Assembly: GCA_035299425.1 (NCBI GenBank)
Contig: DATGWP010000239.1
Span: forward strand, 1-64,000
DNA length: 64,000 nt
Direction of reading: 5' to 3'
DNA from: Bog-950 sp035299425
GTDB taxonomy: Bacteria; Bacteroidota; Bacteroidia; Chitinophagales; LD1
Under the pieces are notes generated by a model. The model was not told the DNA's origin and made no database searches. It saw nothing but the letters and a program-made list of their open reading frames with translations. Both the position numbers and the translations under genes were made by a program. How positions within the stretch are numbered: position 1 is the stretch's first letter; each line of letters starts with the position of its first letter. Positions 37,986 to 47,400 of the stretch are shown here, one piece after another.

Positions 37986-38104
37986 CACTTATGGAACCAA
38001 ACGCGTGAATTCTGTCATCCTTCAAATCTCACAACTGGCGCAGGCTTCAGCCGAAAACAAAAAGCGGAATTCTTCCAAGATTCAGGAGAATTCCGCTCGG
38101 GTAG
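37986..38104 (+). repeat. Island repeat, copy D, joined to the tRNA-Arg gene
   Basis: The flank (cacttatggaacc, gaattctgtcatccttcaaa, ctggcgcaggcttcagccga) and the GCGGAATTC hairpin match copy B closely. After 'gggtagcc' the sequence turns into the 3' end of a tRNA-Arg gene instead of the aaggtcga hairpin. It is the right limit of the island. Confidence 0.85.
38054..38097 (-). terminator. tRNA-Arg terminator (the hairpin of repeat copy D)
   Basis: On the minus strand, five bases after the tRNA, agcggaattct pairs with agaattccgct (11 bp) and is followed by TTTTTGTTTT. Confidence 0.8.
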
Positions 38105-38173
38105 CCGCGAGCAGAATCGAACTGCTATCTAGAGTTTAGGAAACCCTTGTTCTATCCGTTGAACTACGTGGCC
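38102..38173 (-). tRNA. tRNA-Arg (CCT anticodon)
   Basis: A 72-base cloverleaf on the minus strand. The acceptor arm is ggccacg/cgcggct, with one A-C mismatch at 5:68 and a G-T at 1:72. The D arm is gttc/gaac, the anticodon stem agggt/actct with loop ttcctaa (anticodon CCT), and the T arm agcag-ttcgatt-ctgct. CCA is not encoded; ACCC follows. It reads AGG codons. A terminator that is part of island repeat copy D follows directly. Confidence 0.88.
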
Positions 38174-38241
38174 AGGTGGGGCGAAAATAAAAAATCCTGC
38201 TAGTCTGTGGCAATTCAGCCTTTCAACTTTCATTAAACCAA

Positions 38242-38249
38242 TATATTCG
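38242..38249 (+). promoter_or_regulatory. TAnnTTTG-like promoter element of the GlcD-like gene
   Basis: TATATTCG (one mismatch) lies four bases before the ATG at 38254, again pointing to a near-leaderless transcript. Confidence 0.4.
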
Positions 38250-38253
38250 CCCC

Positions 38254-39654
38254 ATGAGTTACAAGAAAGTAGATGCAGCAGATTTAGCGCATTTTAAAAC
38301 CATAGTAGGAGCGGAGTTTGTTTTTACCGACGATGCCAACATCGAGAAGTTTAGCCGCGACGAAACGGATGGGGTTAAGTTTCCGCCAGAGGTTGTTATA
38401 AAGCCCATTACAGCGCAGGAGATTTCGGCTATTTTGAAATATTGTAACCAGCACCGCATACCGGTTTCGCCAAGGGCTGCGGGTACAGGACTTAGCGCTA
38501 ACAGCCTTTGTGTGCATGGGGGCGTCATGCTATCGATAGAGCGGATGAACAAAATTCTGAAGATTGATGAGCGCAGTTTGCAGGTAACTACCGAGCCGGC
38601 TGTGATTACCGAAGCTCTGCAAAACACATTACAGGAAAAGGGCCTTTTTTACCCGGTGGACCCCAGCAGCCGCGGCACCAGCTTTATTGGCGGCAATGTG
38701 GCCTGCAATAGCGGCGGGCCAAGGGCGGTAAAGTATGGGGTGGTAAAAGATTTTGTGTTGAACCTGGAAGTTGTATTGCCCAATGGCGAAATAATGTGGA
38801 CTGGAGCCAACACGCTTAAAAACTCTACCGGCTATAACCTTACACAGCTAATAGTGGGCAGCGAGGGCACCCTGGCCGTAGTAACCAAAATAGTGCTTAA
38901 GCTGTTGCCTTATCCTAAATTCAACAATGTAATGCTGGCGCCTTTTAAAAGTATGGATGATGCCAGTGCAGCTGTTAGCGCAGTTTTCAGGGCAGGTATT
39001 ATACCCAGCTGTATTGAATTTATGGAGCGGGATGCTGTAGAGTATGTAATGAATTTTTTGGGTGATGTATCAATACCATTGGCCGATGATACCCAGGCAA
39101 CATTGCTGATAGAAGTGGATGGCAATGATATGGAAACTATACAGAAGGATTGCGAGAAAATATACGATGTGCTTTCGCAATTTGAAGTAGGTGACATTCT
39201 ATTTGCCGATAGCGAAGCACAGAAAATTGACCTGTGGCGCATGCGCCGCAATATTGCCTATGCCGTAAAGAAGACAAATATGACGGTAGAAGAGGATACA
39301 GTTGTACCACGCGCCGAACTGCCAGAATTATTGAAGCATATTAAGGAAGTAGGCAAAAAATGGAACTTCCGTAGCGTATGTTATGGGCATGCCGGCGATG
39401 GCAATGTGCATGTGCGCATACTTAAAGACGAGCTAACCGATGACTATTGGAAAAACGAAGTACCCAAAGGCATACGCGAAATATTTGAAAAGGTAGTTGA
39501 ATTAGGGGGCACTATTTCGGGCGAGCATGGCATAGGGTGGATACAAATACCCTATATGGATATTAAGTTTAAAGAAGTGCAGTTGCAGCTAATGCGTAAC
39601 ATTAAACAGGTATTTGACCCTAACAATATACTTAACCCGGGTAAAATATTCTAG
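38254..39654 (+). CDS. FAD-linked glycolate/D-lactate dehydrogenase (GlcD/DLD-like)
   Basis: The protein has 466 residues, normal for the GlcD/DLD family. The N-terminal PCMH FAD domain (about 35-215) has 'PVSPRAAGTGLSANSL', 'GLFYPVDPSSRG' and 'IGGNVACNSGGPRAVKYGVV'. The C-terminal FAD-oxidase domain has 'CYGHAGDGNVHVRI' and 'GGTISGEHGIG', and ends 'QVFDPNNILNPGKIF'. It oxidises a 2-hydroxy acid (D-lactate or glycolate) and passes electrons to quinone or another acceptor; which acid cannot be told from sequence. It is a stand-alone gene with no partner glcE or glcF in the window. Confidence 0.9.
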   Translation: MSYKKVDAADLAHFKTIVGAEFVFTDDANIEKFSRDETDGVKFPPEVVIKPITAQEISAILKYCNQHRIPVSPRAAGTGLSANSLCVHGGVMLSIERMNKILKIDERSLQVTTEPAVITEALQNTLQEKGLFYPVDPSSRGTSFIGGNVACNSGGPRAVKYGVVKDFVLNLEVVLPNGEIMWTGANTLKNSTGYNLTQLIVGSEGTLAVVTKIVLKLLPYPKFNNVMLAPFKSMDDASAAVSAVFRAGIIPSCIEFMERDAVEYVMNFLGDVSIPLADDTQATLLIEVDGNDMETIQKDCEKIYDVLSQFEVGDILFADSEAQKIDLWRMRRNIAYAVKKTNMTVEEDTVVPRAELPELLKHIKEVGKKWNFRSVCYGHAGDGNVHVRILKDELTDDYWKNEVPKGIREIFEKVVELGGTISGEHGIGWIQIPYMDIKFKEVQLQLMRNIKQVFDPNNILNPGKIF

Positions 39655-39709
39655 TTGATATTAGTCATCATCGAATTGAAACCAAAAAAGGGAGATTCTT
39701 ACCAAAATC

Positions 39710-39740
39710 TTGCTTTTTTTGCCTTTGAAAGTTAATTTTG
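39710..39740 (+). promoter_or_regulatory. Bacteroidota-type promoter for the small lipoprotein
   Basis: TTG at 39710-39712, a 20-base spacer and TAATTTTG at 39733-39740 fit the -33/-7 consensus (TTG, then TAnnTTTG). The ATG follows 31 bases later, leaving an untranslated leader of about 25 bases. This is the best-formed promoter in the window. Confidence 0.65.
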
Positions 39741-39771
39741 ACCTATTACTAAAAACAAAAAAACAACAATC

Positions 39772-39978
39772 ATGAAAAAGATTCTATTCGCCCTGATGGC
39801 TGTAGGCTTAATGGCTTCTGCCAGCTCTTGTAAAAAATGTGGTTACTGCAAGTATGCAAATGGTAGCACAGATGCTGCAGTTTGTAAAAATACTACTGCT
39901 TCGGCGCTAGGTGTAGATGGATACAAGGAAGCTGAAACCAACTGCGAAGCTGCAGGCGGTACCTGGATAGTTAACTAA
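39772..39978 (+). CDS. Small cysteine-rich lipoprotein
   Basis: The protein has 68 residues. The signal 'MKKILFALMAVGLMASASSC' ends in a lipobox-like 'ASSC'. The mature part has five more cysteines ('KKCGYCKYANG', 'AVCKNT', 'ETNCEAAGGTW'), so it may be disulfide-bonded or metal-binding. It should be an outer-membrane or periplasmic lipoprotein. It has its own promoter and terminator, so it is monocistronic. I do not recognise a family. Confidence 0.72.
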   Translation: MKKILFALMAVGLMASASSCKKCGYCKYANGSTDAAVCKNTTASALGVDGYKEAETNCEAAGGTWIVN

Positions 39979-39998
39979 TCCATAAAATTTACCAGTAT

Positions 39999-40033
39999 AA
40001 AAAAAGCCATCCGCTATGCGTGATGGCTTTTTT
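39999..40033. terminator. Bidirectional terminator between the lipoprotein and beta-glucosidase genes
   Basis: aaaaaagccatc / gatggctttttt stem with a GC-rich loop, with A-run and T-run on either side, so it can end transcripts of the lipoprotein gene (plus) and the GH1 gene (minus). Confidence 0.9.
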
Positions 40034-40043
40034 GCTTTCAGGG

Positions 40044-41474
40044 CTATTTTGATAGAAACTCTTTAAACCATTTGCCGCTGGTTTTAACTATACGCTGCTG
40101 GGTTTTAAAATCAACGCCCACTATACCAAAGCGCGGACGGTAGCCTTCGGCCCATTCAAAGTTGTCCATAAAGCTCCAGATAAAATAGCCTCCAACATTA
40201 ACCCCTTCTTGCTTGGCTTTTAATACCTGCGCCAGGTAATCTTTAATAAACTGCAGGCGCTTTACATCGTTTATTTCGCCGTTGGTATTCTCATCGGGAA
40301 AGGCCGCGCCGTTTTCAGTGATTATAATCTGCGGCATGTTTTTGTAGGCGCCAAATTTTTTGATGAGGTGGTAAATTCCCTCGGGGTAAACCTCCCAGCC
40401 CATATCGGTTAAATCGTGGCCCAGTTTTTTGGCGGGCACATTGGCAAAGTGTATAATGGGTATCAGGCCCAGTTTATACACTACCATGCGCGAATAGTTT
40501 TGCAACCCGATAAAATCAAAATCGAATTTCATTTTCTCTTCATCGCCGGGCTGCATGTGCTTGATGATGTGCTTGCAGGCGGGCAGGTCGGCTTTGGGAT
40601 AGCCCAGGCCCATTACCGGGTCTATAAACAGGCGGTTGATGAAGGCATCGGCGCGCTTAGCGGCTTTAATGTTGCCTGGCTTATCGTTCTTGGCATCTAT
40701 ATGGCTGCAGCTAAAAGTAGTGCCTACTTTAGCGCCGGGTACATTGGCGCGGATAATGCGGCCACCGGCACCGTGGCACATTACCACATGGTGCACGGCT
40801 TTATAAAACTTGCTGAAGTTAACATAGCCCGGTGCATGCACACCTATTAAGTAGCCCAGTGGCACAAAGGCCATTGGCTCGTTAAACACCATCCAGTTTT
40901 TTACCTTGCTGCCATACTCTTTGGTTATCAGGTTTACATATTCCTCGAACCACTTAATGCAATCGCGGTTGGCCCAGCCGCCTTTATCTTCCAGGGCCTG
41001 TGGTAGGTCCCAGTGGTAGCAGGTAATCCATGGCTCTACGTTTTCTTTCAGGCATTTATCTATTACGCGGTGGTAGTAGTCTATACCCTTTTGGTTGACA
41101 GCACCGGTGCCCTCTGGCAATACTCGCGACCAACTGATAGAGAAGCGCGATGCCGGGATATTCATCTGGTGCATCAGCTCTATATCGCTCTCGTACTTGT
41201 GGTAGAAATCGCAGGCCACATCGCCGTTTTCACGGGTCTTAATTTTGCTTTTGTGGTGGTGGGTAAAGTGGTCCCACACGCTGGGGCCTTTGCCGTCGGT
41301 ATCCCAGGCGCCTTCTATCTGGTAGGCGGCGGTAGCAGTGCCCCACACAAAGTCTTTTCCAAACTGTTTGCGGGTTAGCTCGGCGGGGCCCAGCAGGGCG
41401 GCCAGTGCGTTGTGGGGTAACAGACTGCCTGCGCCAAGTATGGCGGCTAGTTTGAGGTATTCTTCTCTCGTCAT
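40044..41474 (-). CDS. GH1 beta-glucosidase
   Basis: 476 residues from the ATG at 41474, which gives a short signal-like N-terminus ('REEYLKLAAILGAGSLLP'); an upstream ATG at 41561 adds 29 unlikely residues. The glycoside hydrolase family 1 barrel is complete: 'FVWGTATAAYQIEGAW', 'FSISWSRVLP', the acid/base 'WMVFNEPMAF', the nucleophile 'IIITENGAAF' (about residue 386) and 'WSFMDNFEWAEGY'. It hydrolyses beta-glucosides or related disaccharides, probably in the periplasm. Three GGTGGTTAC motifs lie 97-190 bases upstream of the start on this strand. Confidence 0.9.
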   Translation of the reverse strand: MTREEYLKLAAILGAGSLLPHNALAALLGPAELTRKQFGKDFVWGTATAAYQIEGAWDTDGKGPSVWDHFTHHHKSKIKTRENGDVACDFYHKYESDIELMHQMNIPASRFSISWSRVLPEGTGAVNQKGIDYYHRVIDKCLKENVEPWITCYHWDLPQALEDKGGWANRDCIKWFEEYVNLITKEYGSKVKNWMVFNEPMAFVPLGYLIGVHAPGYVNFSKFYKAVHHVVMCHGAGGRIIRANVPGAKVGTTFSCSHIDAKNDKPGNIKAAKRADAFINRLFIDPVMGLGYPKADLPACKHIIKHMQPGDEEKMKFDFDFIGLQNYSRMVVYKLGLIPIIHFANVPAKKLGHDLTDMGWEVYPEGIYHLIKKFGAYKNMPQIIITENGAAFPDENTNGEINDVKRLQFIKDYLAQVLKAKQEGVNVGGYFIWSFMDNFEWAEGYRPRFGIVGVDFKTQQRIVKTSGKWFKEFLSK

Positions 41475-41570
41475 ACGCGATTGTACGAAATAAGTAGGAA
41501 GATAATGTAGAAATGTTGATAGGGATTTTGGAGGTGCGCTTTTGGGCCAGGGTGTACCCATACCATTTTG

Positions 41571-41662
41571 GTGTAACCACCTTTAGGCTATAAATACCTT
41601 GTAGCTAAACAGTTGCAAAAAAGTGATGTAACCACCTTTTGGGGGTTTGTGTAACCACCCTG
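41571..41662. repeat. Three gtaaccacc direct repeats upstream of the GH1 gene
   Basis: Copies at 41572-41582 (tgtaaccacct), 41628-41638 and 41651-41660 (gtaaccaccc). They are read as GGTGGTTAC on the strand of the GH1 gene and may be operator sites. Confidence 0.5.
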
Positions 41663-41780
41663 CGTTTTTTGGGTGTTTTAAATATGCTGTATGTTTTTAA
41701 TATTTAGGGTTATTGACACTATATTGACGTTGATTGTTTGTGCATAGTTTTTGGGGGGCTCAAGGTCATTAACTTAAGCA

Positions 41781-41985
41781 CCACCTCGTCTCGCTTCGCG
41801 AGCCACATCCCGAATCGAGTTCGGGACAGGCTCTCCTTAAAAACCGCCGTGGGAGCGGCGAAGGAGGAGAACTTAACAGCCCATTTCGGCTTAAGTTTAT
41901 GATATTGGTGGGATGCCATTAAGTGTAATAACAACACACCCCGTCCGGTGCGGGCACCGGACACCCCTCTCGAGAGGGGATAATG
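41781..41985. repeat. Composite REP-like palindromic element
   Basis: Palindromes such as ctcgcttcgcgag, cgaatcgagttcg, and a ccgtccggtgcgggcaccgg block followed by ccctctcgagagggg. The piece about 41781-41880 (ctccttaaaaaccgccgtgg, gcggcgaaggagg) is related to the element at 54723-54805. Confidence 0.65.
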
Positions 41986-42077
41986 CAAACAGCCAAATAC
42001 AAAGAAGGTTTTAGCGTGATGAGATTGGCAATAGAGATGTTATAATCTGTGCCGTAAAATTACTACTATCGGTATGT

Positions 42078-42866
42078 ATGAGTAAAAAGAGAATTGGCAT
42101 AATGGGCGCCATGCCCGAAGAGATAGAAGGTATTGCAGCATTGCTAAGCGACCAGCAGCGTGTAAGCCGCGGGCGACGGATATATTACACCGGGCAGATA
42201 AACGGGATAGAAGTTGTATTAGTGTTTAGCCGGTGGGGGAAGGTGGCGGCGGCTACTACCGTAACCAACCTGATAGTGGAGTTTAATATAACGCACCTGT
42301 ACTTTACCGGTGTGGCCGGTGGGGTAAACAGCAATGTGCGCGTAGGCGATATAGTAGTAGCCACCCGGCTGATACAGCACGATATGGATGCGCGTCCGCT
42401 GATGCCACAATACGAGATACCCCTACTGGGCAAAACTTATTTTGAGGTAGGAGCAGAGGAGTTGAACAGAGCTGTGAGCGCGGTAAATACTGCGCTGCAC
42501 AGTAAACAGATACATGATGCGCTTGGCCTTGAAACGCTGCAGGCTTTTGGTATAAGTGAACCCAAAGTATTAACCGGCGATATAGCGAGTGGCGATAAGT
42601 TTGTAACAGCCGGAAGCTACCGAGATGAATTATTGGCAGGCTTACCCGATGTGTTGTGTGTAGAGATGGAGGGCGCTGCTGTGGCGCAGGTGTGTTATGA
42701 GTATGGTATACCCTTTAGCATTATCCGCACCATCTCCGACTCGGCCGATGAGCATGCGCATTTCAATTTTGCCGATTTTATAAAACAGGTGGCGGGTGTG
42801 TATTCGTTGAATATTATCAGGGCCTTGTTTTATGCAATGGCGAAGCATGAGGGCGCAAGAAGCTAA
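42078..42866 (+). CDS. mtnN: MTA/SAH nucleosidase
   Basis: The protein has 262 residues. It should split 5'-methylthioadenosine and S-adenosylhomocysteine into adenine and the thioribose compound, serving methionine salvage and removal of SAH. Family motifs are 'IGIMGAMPEEIEG' with the N-terminal catalytic Glu region, 'FSRWGKVAAATTVTNLI', 'YFTGVAGGVN', the ribose-binding 'VEMEGAAVAQVC' and 'RTISDSADE' with the catalytic Asp. It is about 30 residues longer than E. coli MTAN because of an insert around residues 140-165. It is cytoplasmic, with no operon partner. Confidence 0.92.
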   Translation: MSKKRIGIMGAMPEEIEGIAALLSDQQRVSRGRRIYYTGQINGIEVVLVFSRWGKVAAATTVTNLIVEFNITHLYFTGVAGGVNSNVRVGDIVVATRLIQHDMDARPLMPQYEIPLLGKTYFEVGAEELNRAVSAVNTALHSKQIHDALGLETLQAFGISEPKVLTGDIASGDKFVTAGSYRDELLAGLPDVLCVEMEGAAVAQVCYEYGIPFSIIRTISDSADEHAHFNFADFIKQVAGVYSLNIIRALFYAMAKHEGARS

Positions 42867-42915
42867 GCTCAAATGCCCGACTACATTGTTGCGCGAGGGC
42901 CGCCATGCTTTTACA

Positions 42916-44184
42916 CTACTGTAGCTGAGTTATAGCTATTGCGCCGCTGCTAACATTTAGGGTTCCACTGGCGCTTTGCTTTACTGAAACTACATCGCCG
43001 GCGTTTAATTTTAGTAGAGCAAAACCTGTTGCCGTTAACGATGAGGTGTTCGAAGTATTGAAATTTGTTGCAACTACTCCTGTACTGTTGTTTATCACAA
43101 TTACCCAGCTGCAAACCGGACCGTTTCTTACTGAGTAATTAATTTGATATATCCCTGCGCTTGTAACCATAATTTCTCCGGTAGGTTGCTGAATATAGCC
43201 TCCGGTGTTTAACCAAGCATAGCCAAAAACAATGTTATTCCCCGTAGCAAGAGCCTGATTGGGGGGCTGCACAGCTGCAAACAAATAATTGAGTTTTTTC
43301 CAGCTTGCATTACCGTTAGAGTCACTTACAAGTATGTGGCCGGCCCCCTGTGTGCCATCCACTAATTTAAATGCGGGCGATGTAGAACCGTTTTCTATAT
43401 CAAGAGCGGTGGCGGGTGTGTTAGTGCCAATGCCAATATTACCCCCCAGGTTATAAATGTTAGTGCCGGTACCAATCCATGATGTGCCATTGTAATAAGC
43501 TACTGAACCGGTAGCACCTGTTGAAAGCAACCCTGTTGCCCCCGTAGGTCCTGTAGTACCTTGCAAACCATTGGCCCCGGTGGGTCCGGTTGCGCCGTTG
43601 GCACCACTTGGGCCGGTGGCCCCTGTTGCTCCTGTAATACCTTGCAAACCATCGGCCCCGGTGGGCCCGGTTGCGCCGTTAGCACCACTTGGCCCTGTGG
43701 CCCCTGTTGCTCCTGTAATACCTTGCAAACCATCGGCCCCGGTAGGTCCGGTTGCGCCGTTAGCGCCACTTGGCCCGGTGGCCCCAGCATTACCCGAAGT
43801 TTGAGCATATAAAGCGTAGGGCACACTCAGTAATTGGGTATTGCCCATATCGGTAAAATTAGTACCACCAGCCACGTCAACCTCTACCTGCAGGTACTGG
43901 CTGCCACTGCCCCAGCTTACGTTTGCAAGGCTGGCATTATTGCCTATTTGCAAGGTTGCCAAACCAAATTGGTTAGTAACAGCAGTATCATTTTCGGTAA
44001 ATACCACAGCGCCGTTAATTGAACCGCTGTGTATTTTAAACAGAAAGCTAACTGTTGTATTTGCTACTGGTATGCCTTGTGTATTGCGTACTACAGCCTG
44101 GTAGTTTAACAATGCCGGGGCCTGGGCATTTACTATGGCGCACCATAAAAGTGCGATGGTGCCCGTGAATAGCGATTTAATCAT
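42916..44184 (-). CDS. Collagen-like surface protein with C1q/BclA-like head
   Basis: The protein has 422 residues. A signal peptide (~20, ending 'VNAQ') is followed by the same N-terminal beta domain as the S74 protein ('LLNYQAVVRNTQG', 'TNQFGL', 'YLQVEVDVAGG', 'LLSVPYALYAQ'). A Gly-X-Y stretch (~130-220) follows, then a tail-fibre-like module ('NIGIGTNTPATALDIENG') and a C-terminal domain of ~125 residues ('FGYAWLNTGGYIQQPTGEIM', 'SGAIAITQLQ') like the TNF/C1q-fold heads of BclA-type proteins. A trimeric surface fibre is likely. No T9SS domain is recognisable. The gene is monocistronic, tail-to-tail with the nucleosidase. Confidence 0.85.
   Translation of the reverse strand: MIKSLFTGTIALLWCAIVNAQAPALLNYQAVVRNTQGIPVANTTVSFLFKIHSGSINGAVVFTENDTAVTNQFGLATLQIGNNASLANVSWGSGSQYLQVEVDVAGGTNFTDMGNTQLLSVPYALYAQTSGNAGATGPSGANGATGPTGADGLQGITGATGATGPSGANGATGPTGADGLQGITGATGATGPSGANGATGPTGANGLQGTTGPTGATGLLSTGATGSVAYYNGTSWIGTGTNIYNLGGNIGIGTNTPATALDIENGSTSPAFKLVDGTQGAGHILVSDSNGNASWKKLNYLFAAVQPPNQALATGNNIVFGYAWLNTGGYIQQPTGEIMVTSAGIYQINYSVRNGPVCSWVIVINNSTGVVATNFNTSNTSSLTATGFALLKLNAGDVVSVKQSASGTLNVSSGAIAITQLQ
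43560..43803 (-). repeat. Three tandem 81-nt units in the collagen-like region
   Basis: Units of 27 residues ('GATGATGPSGANG' then 'ATGPTGADGLQGIT') repeat three times nearly identically, recognisable by ccttgcaaaccatcggcccc. Confidence 0.85.
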
Positions 44185-44460
44185 AAATTAAGTTTTGCGG
44201 GTGAAAATCAATAGCGGGTAAAAATATGTTTTTTTAAAATATGGGAATAATTGCCTATGGGCAGCCCTATCTGTTGTACTCTGCGCTGCCATCGGCGTAG
44301 TGGTGCAGAAGGCCAAAGTACATCGCCGCAAAAAAAATCCCTGTCTACCTGTATGCTTAACTCAGATGCTTACTACAAGCGAGTTACAGTAAGGCTACAT
44401 ATAGGAAACTGTATCCCAAAAGGATTGTATTTTAAAATCTAATTTCACGAGTTGGTTTTA

Positions 44461-44468
44461 TATATTCG
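44461..44468 (+). promoter_or_regulatory. Possible -7 element of the beta-helix adhesin gene
   Basis: TATATTCG (one mismatch to TAnnTTTG) lies 27 bases before the ATG at 44496. The rest of the 44185-44460 gap holds no recognisable gene or structure. Confidence 0.4.
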
Positions 44469-44495
44469 TTTTTAAAGGCATAAATTCAATTGACT

Positions 44496-47400
44496 ATGAA
44501 AACAATTTTTACCCTTCTTTTTGCATGCTTCGCACTTAGTGGTTTTTCGGTTACAACATTGGCCGTAGGCCCGGGGCAGACGTATACCAATATTACCACT
44601 GCATATGCGGCTATACCCGGCAATTTTAGCGGAGCATATGTAATAGAGCTGCGTGCAGGATATTCCTCATTAAACGAAACGTTTCCGCTGGTGTTGAATG
44701 ATAAGGCAGCTTCAAGTGCAGTTAATACCATCACCATAAGACCTGCGGTAAGCGGGCTGGTAATTGCCAGCGCCAATACGGCGGGAACAGTGCAATTTAA
44801 TGCTTGCCGTTATGTAACTATTGATGGCAGCGTAAATGGTGCACACGATACTACTAACCTTACTATAATTAATACCACCACCACCAGCGCGGCTGTAGTG
44901 GTTAAGCCCAACTCAATGCACAATACGCTAACGTATCTCAATCTTTCAGGCGGTGGCGGAAACTTAAATGGCGTGGTGTATTTCAATTTTGGTACAGCGG
45001 GCGTATCGTCCGATAATACTATAAGCTATTGCAACATTGGAGGCATTGGAAATGCATCTACTGCATATGGTATTTACAGCGACAATACATTAGCCAATTG
45101 CTTTCGGACACAAATAATGAACAACAATTTTTCGAAATGTAATACCGGTGTAAGTTTATGGAATGCCCAAAATTCGGTTGTAAGAGGAAATAGCTTTTAC
45201 ACGAACTCCCCGATATCCATGAGAGCCATACGGCTTAGTGACAAATGTGATGGCAGTATTGTTTTTGGCAATTATTTTGGTGGCACAGGCCCACGTTGTG
45301 TAGGTTCACCAGCACAGTTTACCAACACAGGTGATTTTTTCTTTGGACAGACCAATACCTCACCTGTTTCTTTGGATAGTAATGTAATACGGAATTTAGA
45401 GGTAAGCGGCACTACGGTGAGCCAAACTTTTATCAGCTGCCTGGGGCCGTGCCTGATAGGTACACAATACGGAAATCTAATAGGCGACACAGCTTCGAAC
45501 GGCTCGATCAAAATTTTTATAACAGGTACTTCTTCTTTTAGCAACATTCGTTTGATCAATGTTTACGGCTACAGCGGCACCTCGCCGTTTTGCAGAGTAG
45601 AAAATAATTTGATAGGAGGCATATACATAAAAGGAACCGGAATTGTAAGCATTGCCGGTGGAACAAGCACCAGCATTTTTAAAAATAATTTCATAGGTAG
45701 TACTGTTCTGCCTGATAATATACATTTTAATGCCGGGGGCGATACCCTTATGGTAAATGTGGCGGATACATGGAGAATAGTGGAAGGCAACACTTTTTCA
45801 GGCATAAAAACAGATAGTGCCAAGTTGACCTTGCATGGTATAGATAACGGGGGATATGCATTAAACAACACATTTAAAAAAATAACAATTAATAGTATAA
45901 TACAGGGTTCACCCAAGGTTAATTACCTGCTAAAGGCAGATACTGCATTTAGTAACCGAATTGCGGGCGTGTACCTGGTGAATGAAAATTATATTTATGG
46001 ACTCTACTCTACCCGGGTTGCAAGAAATAATACTATTGATAGCCTGTTAAGCATTTTTACTATTAATAACGTAAGCAGTTATCATAAAGTGGTTGGTATT
46101 TATAATGTAGCCGGAACCAACGTAAGCAATAATTTAGTAACGAATGTTATTGGCGTTGATTCAATGCAGCAAAGCGAAGTATTGGGGATATGGTGCTATT
46201 CGGGCGATAATATGCATGTGGATAGCAACGTGGTTCGGGGCGTCTATAATCTCAATTTCAACCGCGGCCAATGTTCTGGTCTGTTTGCCAACGCGGATAC
46301 GCTTGAGATGTCGCAAAACAATATTTATGATCTAAGGGGAGGTTCTTTGTGCGAGGGTATCCAGGCTGCCGGTACACCTCTTAGCTGCCACCACAATGTT
46401 GTAAAACAATTAAAGCTTACAGGCATTTCATCTACCCTGATAGGTATAGAATGCATACCATCGCAGCCTGCACGGGACCACTGCACCAATAATGTAATAT
46501 CAGATCTTCTTTTTACACGCCATGCGCCCAGCGGGTCTACCTCGGCAATGGTTATAGGTATAAAGTACTTAGCGAAAAACAATGGATACGACTCCATAGC
46601 GTATAACTTTATTGATAATGTTAGGCCGTATACAAATAATTTTCCCGATGCCAGCGTGTTTGGCATTTTTACAGAGGGTAGTTCGTATGGGTGTATAGCT
46701 CATAACAAATTGACCCATATATATGCCGACAGTGTTGGCTCTCCATCTTTCCTGACCGGCATAGGCGGTTCGGCCAGCGCTACAAACTTTAAATACATTT
46801 ACAACAACCAGATACAAATTGGGATAAATGTAAATGGTAATGCAGGTACCGGCCGGGCTTCCCGATACGGCATATATTATGGCAATTTCACGCCACAGAT
46901 ATACTATAACACCATATATGTTGCCGGTAATGTGTCAGGAGCTCATGAAAATTCTTATGTTTTGTATTCCCGTTCAGGCACCGGCGCTTATTATAACAAC
47001 ATCTTTTTAAACGCTACCAATAATTCCGGTGGTACTGGTCTGAATTATGTTGTTCGTCTGCAATCGGCAGCGAACCAGCAACTGGACTACAATATATACC
47101 GCATTGCGGGCAACAATAGTTACGTGGCGAGAATAGATACTGCATCCTTCTCCACGTTAAGTCTGTTTAAAGCGGCGATACCGGGTCAAAACCTGGCTGC
47201 AATGGATACGGATGCCCTTCTGATCAACGTTGCAGGCGATTCAGTCACGGTTAACATGGGACCTCTTGACAATAGTCCGGCTATTGGTGCGGGTGTGGTA
47301 TATCAATTGCCCACCACTATAGATTATTACGGCACTACCCGGTCGGGAGTAACACCTACTATTGGCGCTATTGAGAAACCAGGGGTGCAAGAGCCGTTTA

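Larger units (their letters stand above)
41475..42077. other. Intergenic region with direct and palindromic repeats
   Basis: About 600 bases without a gene, holding three gtaaccacc direct repeats (41571-41662) and a block of GC-rich palindromes (41781-41985). ORFs here are translations of the repeat. It should contain the divergent promoters of the GH1 gene and the nucleosidase gene. Confidence 0.6.

Noticed and set aside
41719..41988. An 89-residue frame on the minus strand
   Set aside because: It translates the REP-like palindromic block; no conserved protein.
43560..43803. Regular repeats that could look like a CRISPR array
   Set aside because: The units are 81 nt without unique spacers and code in frame for Gly-X-Y triplets.
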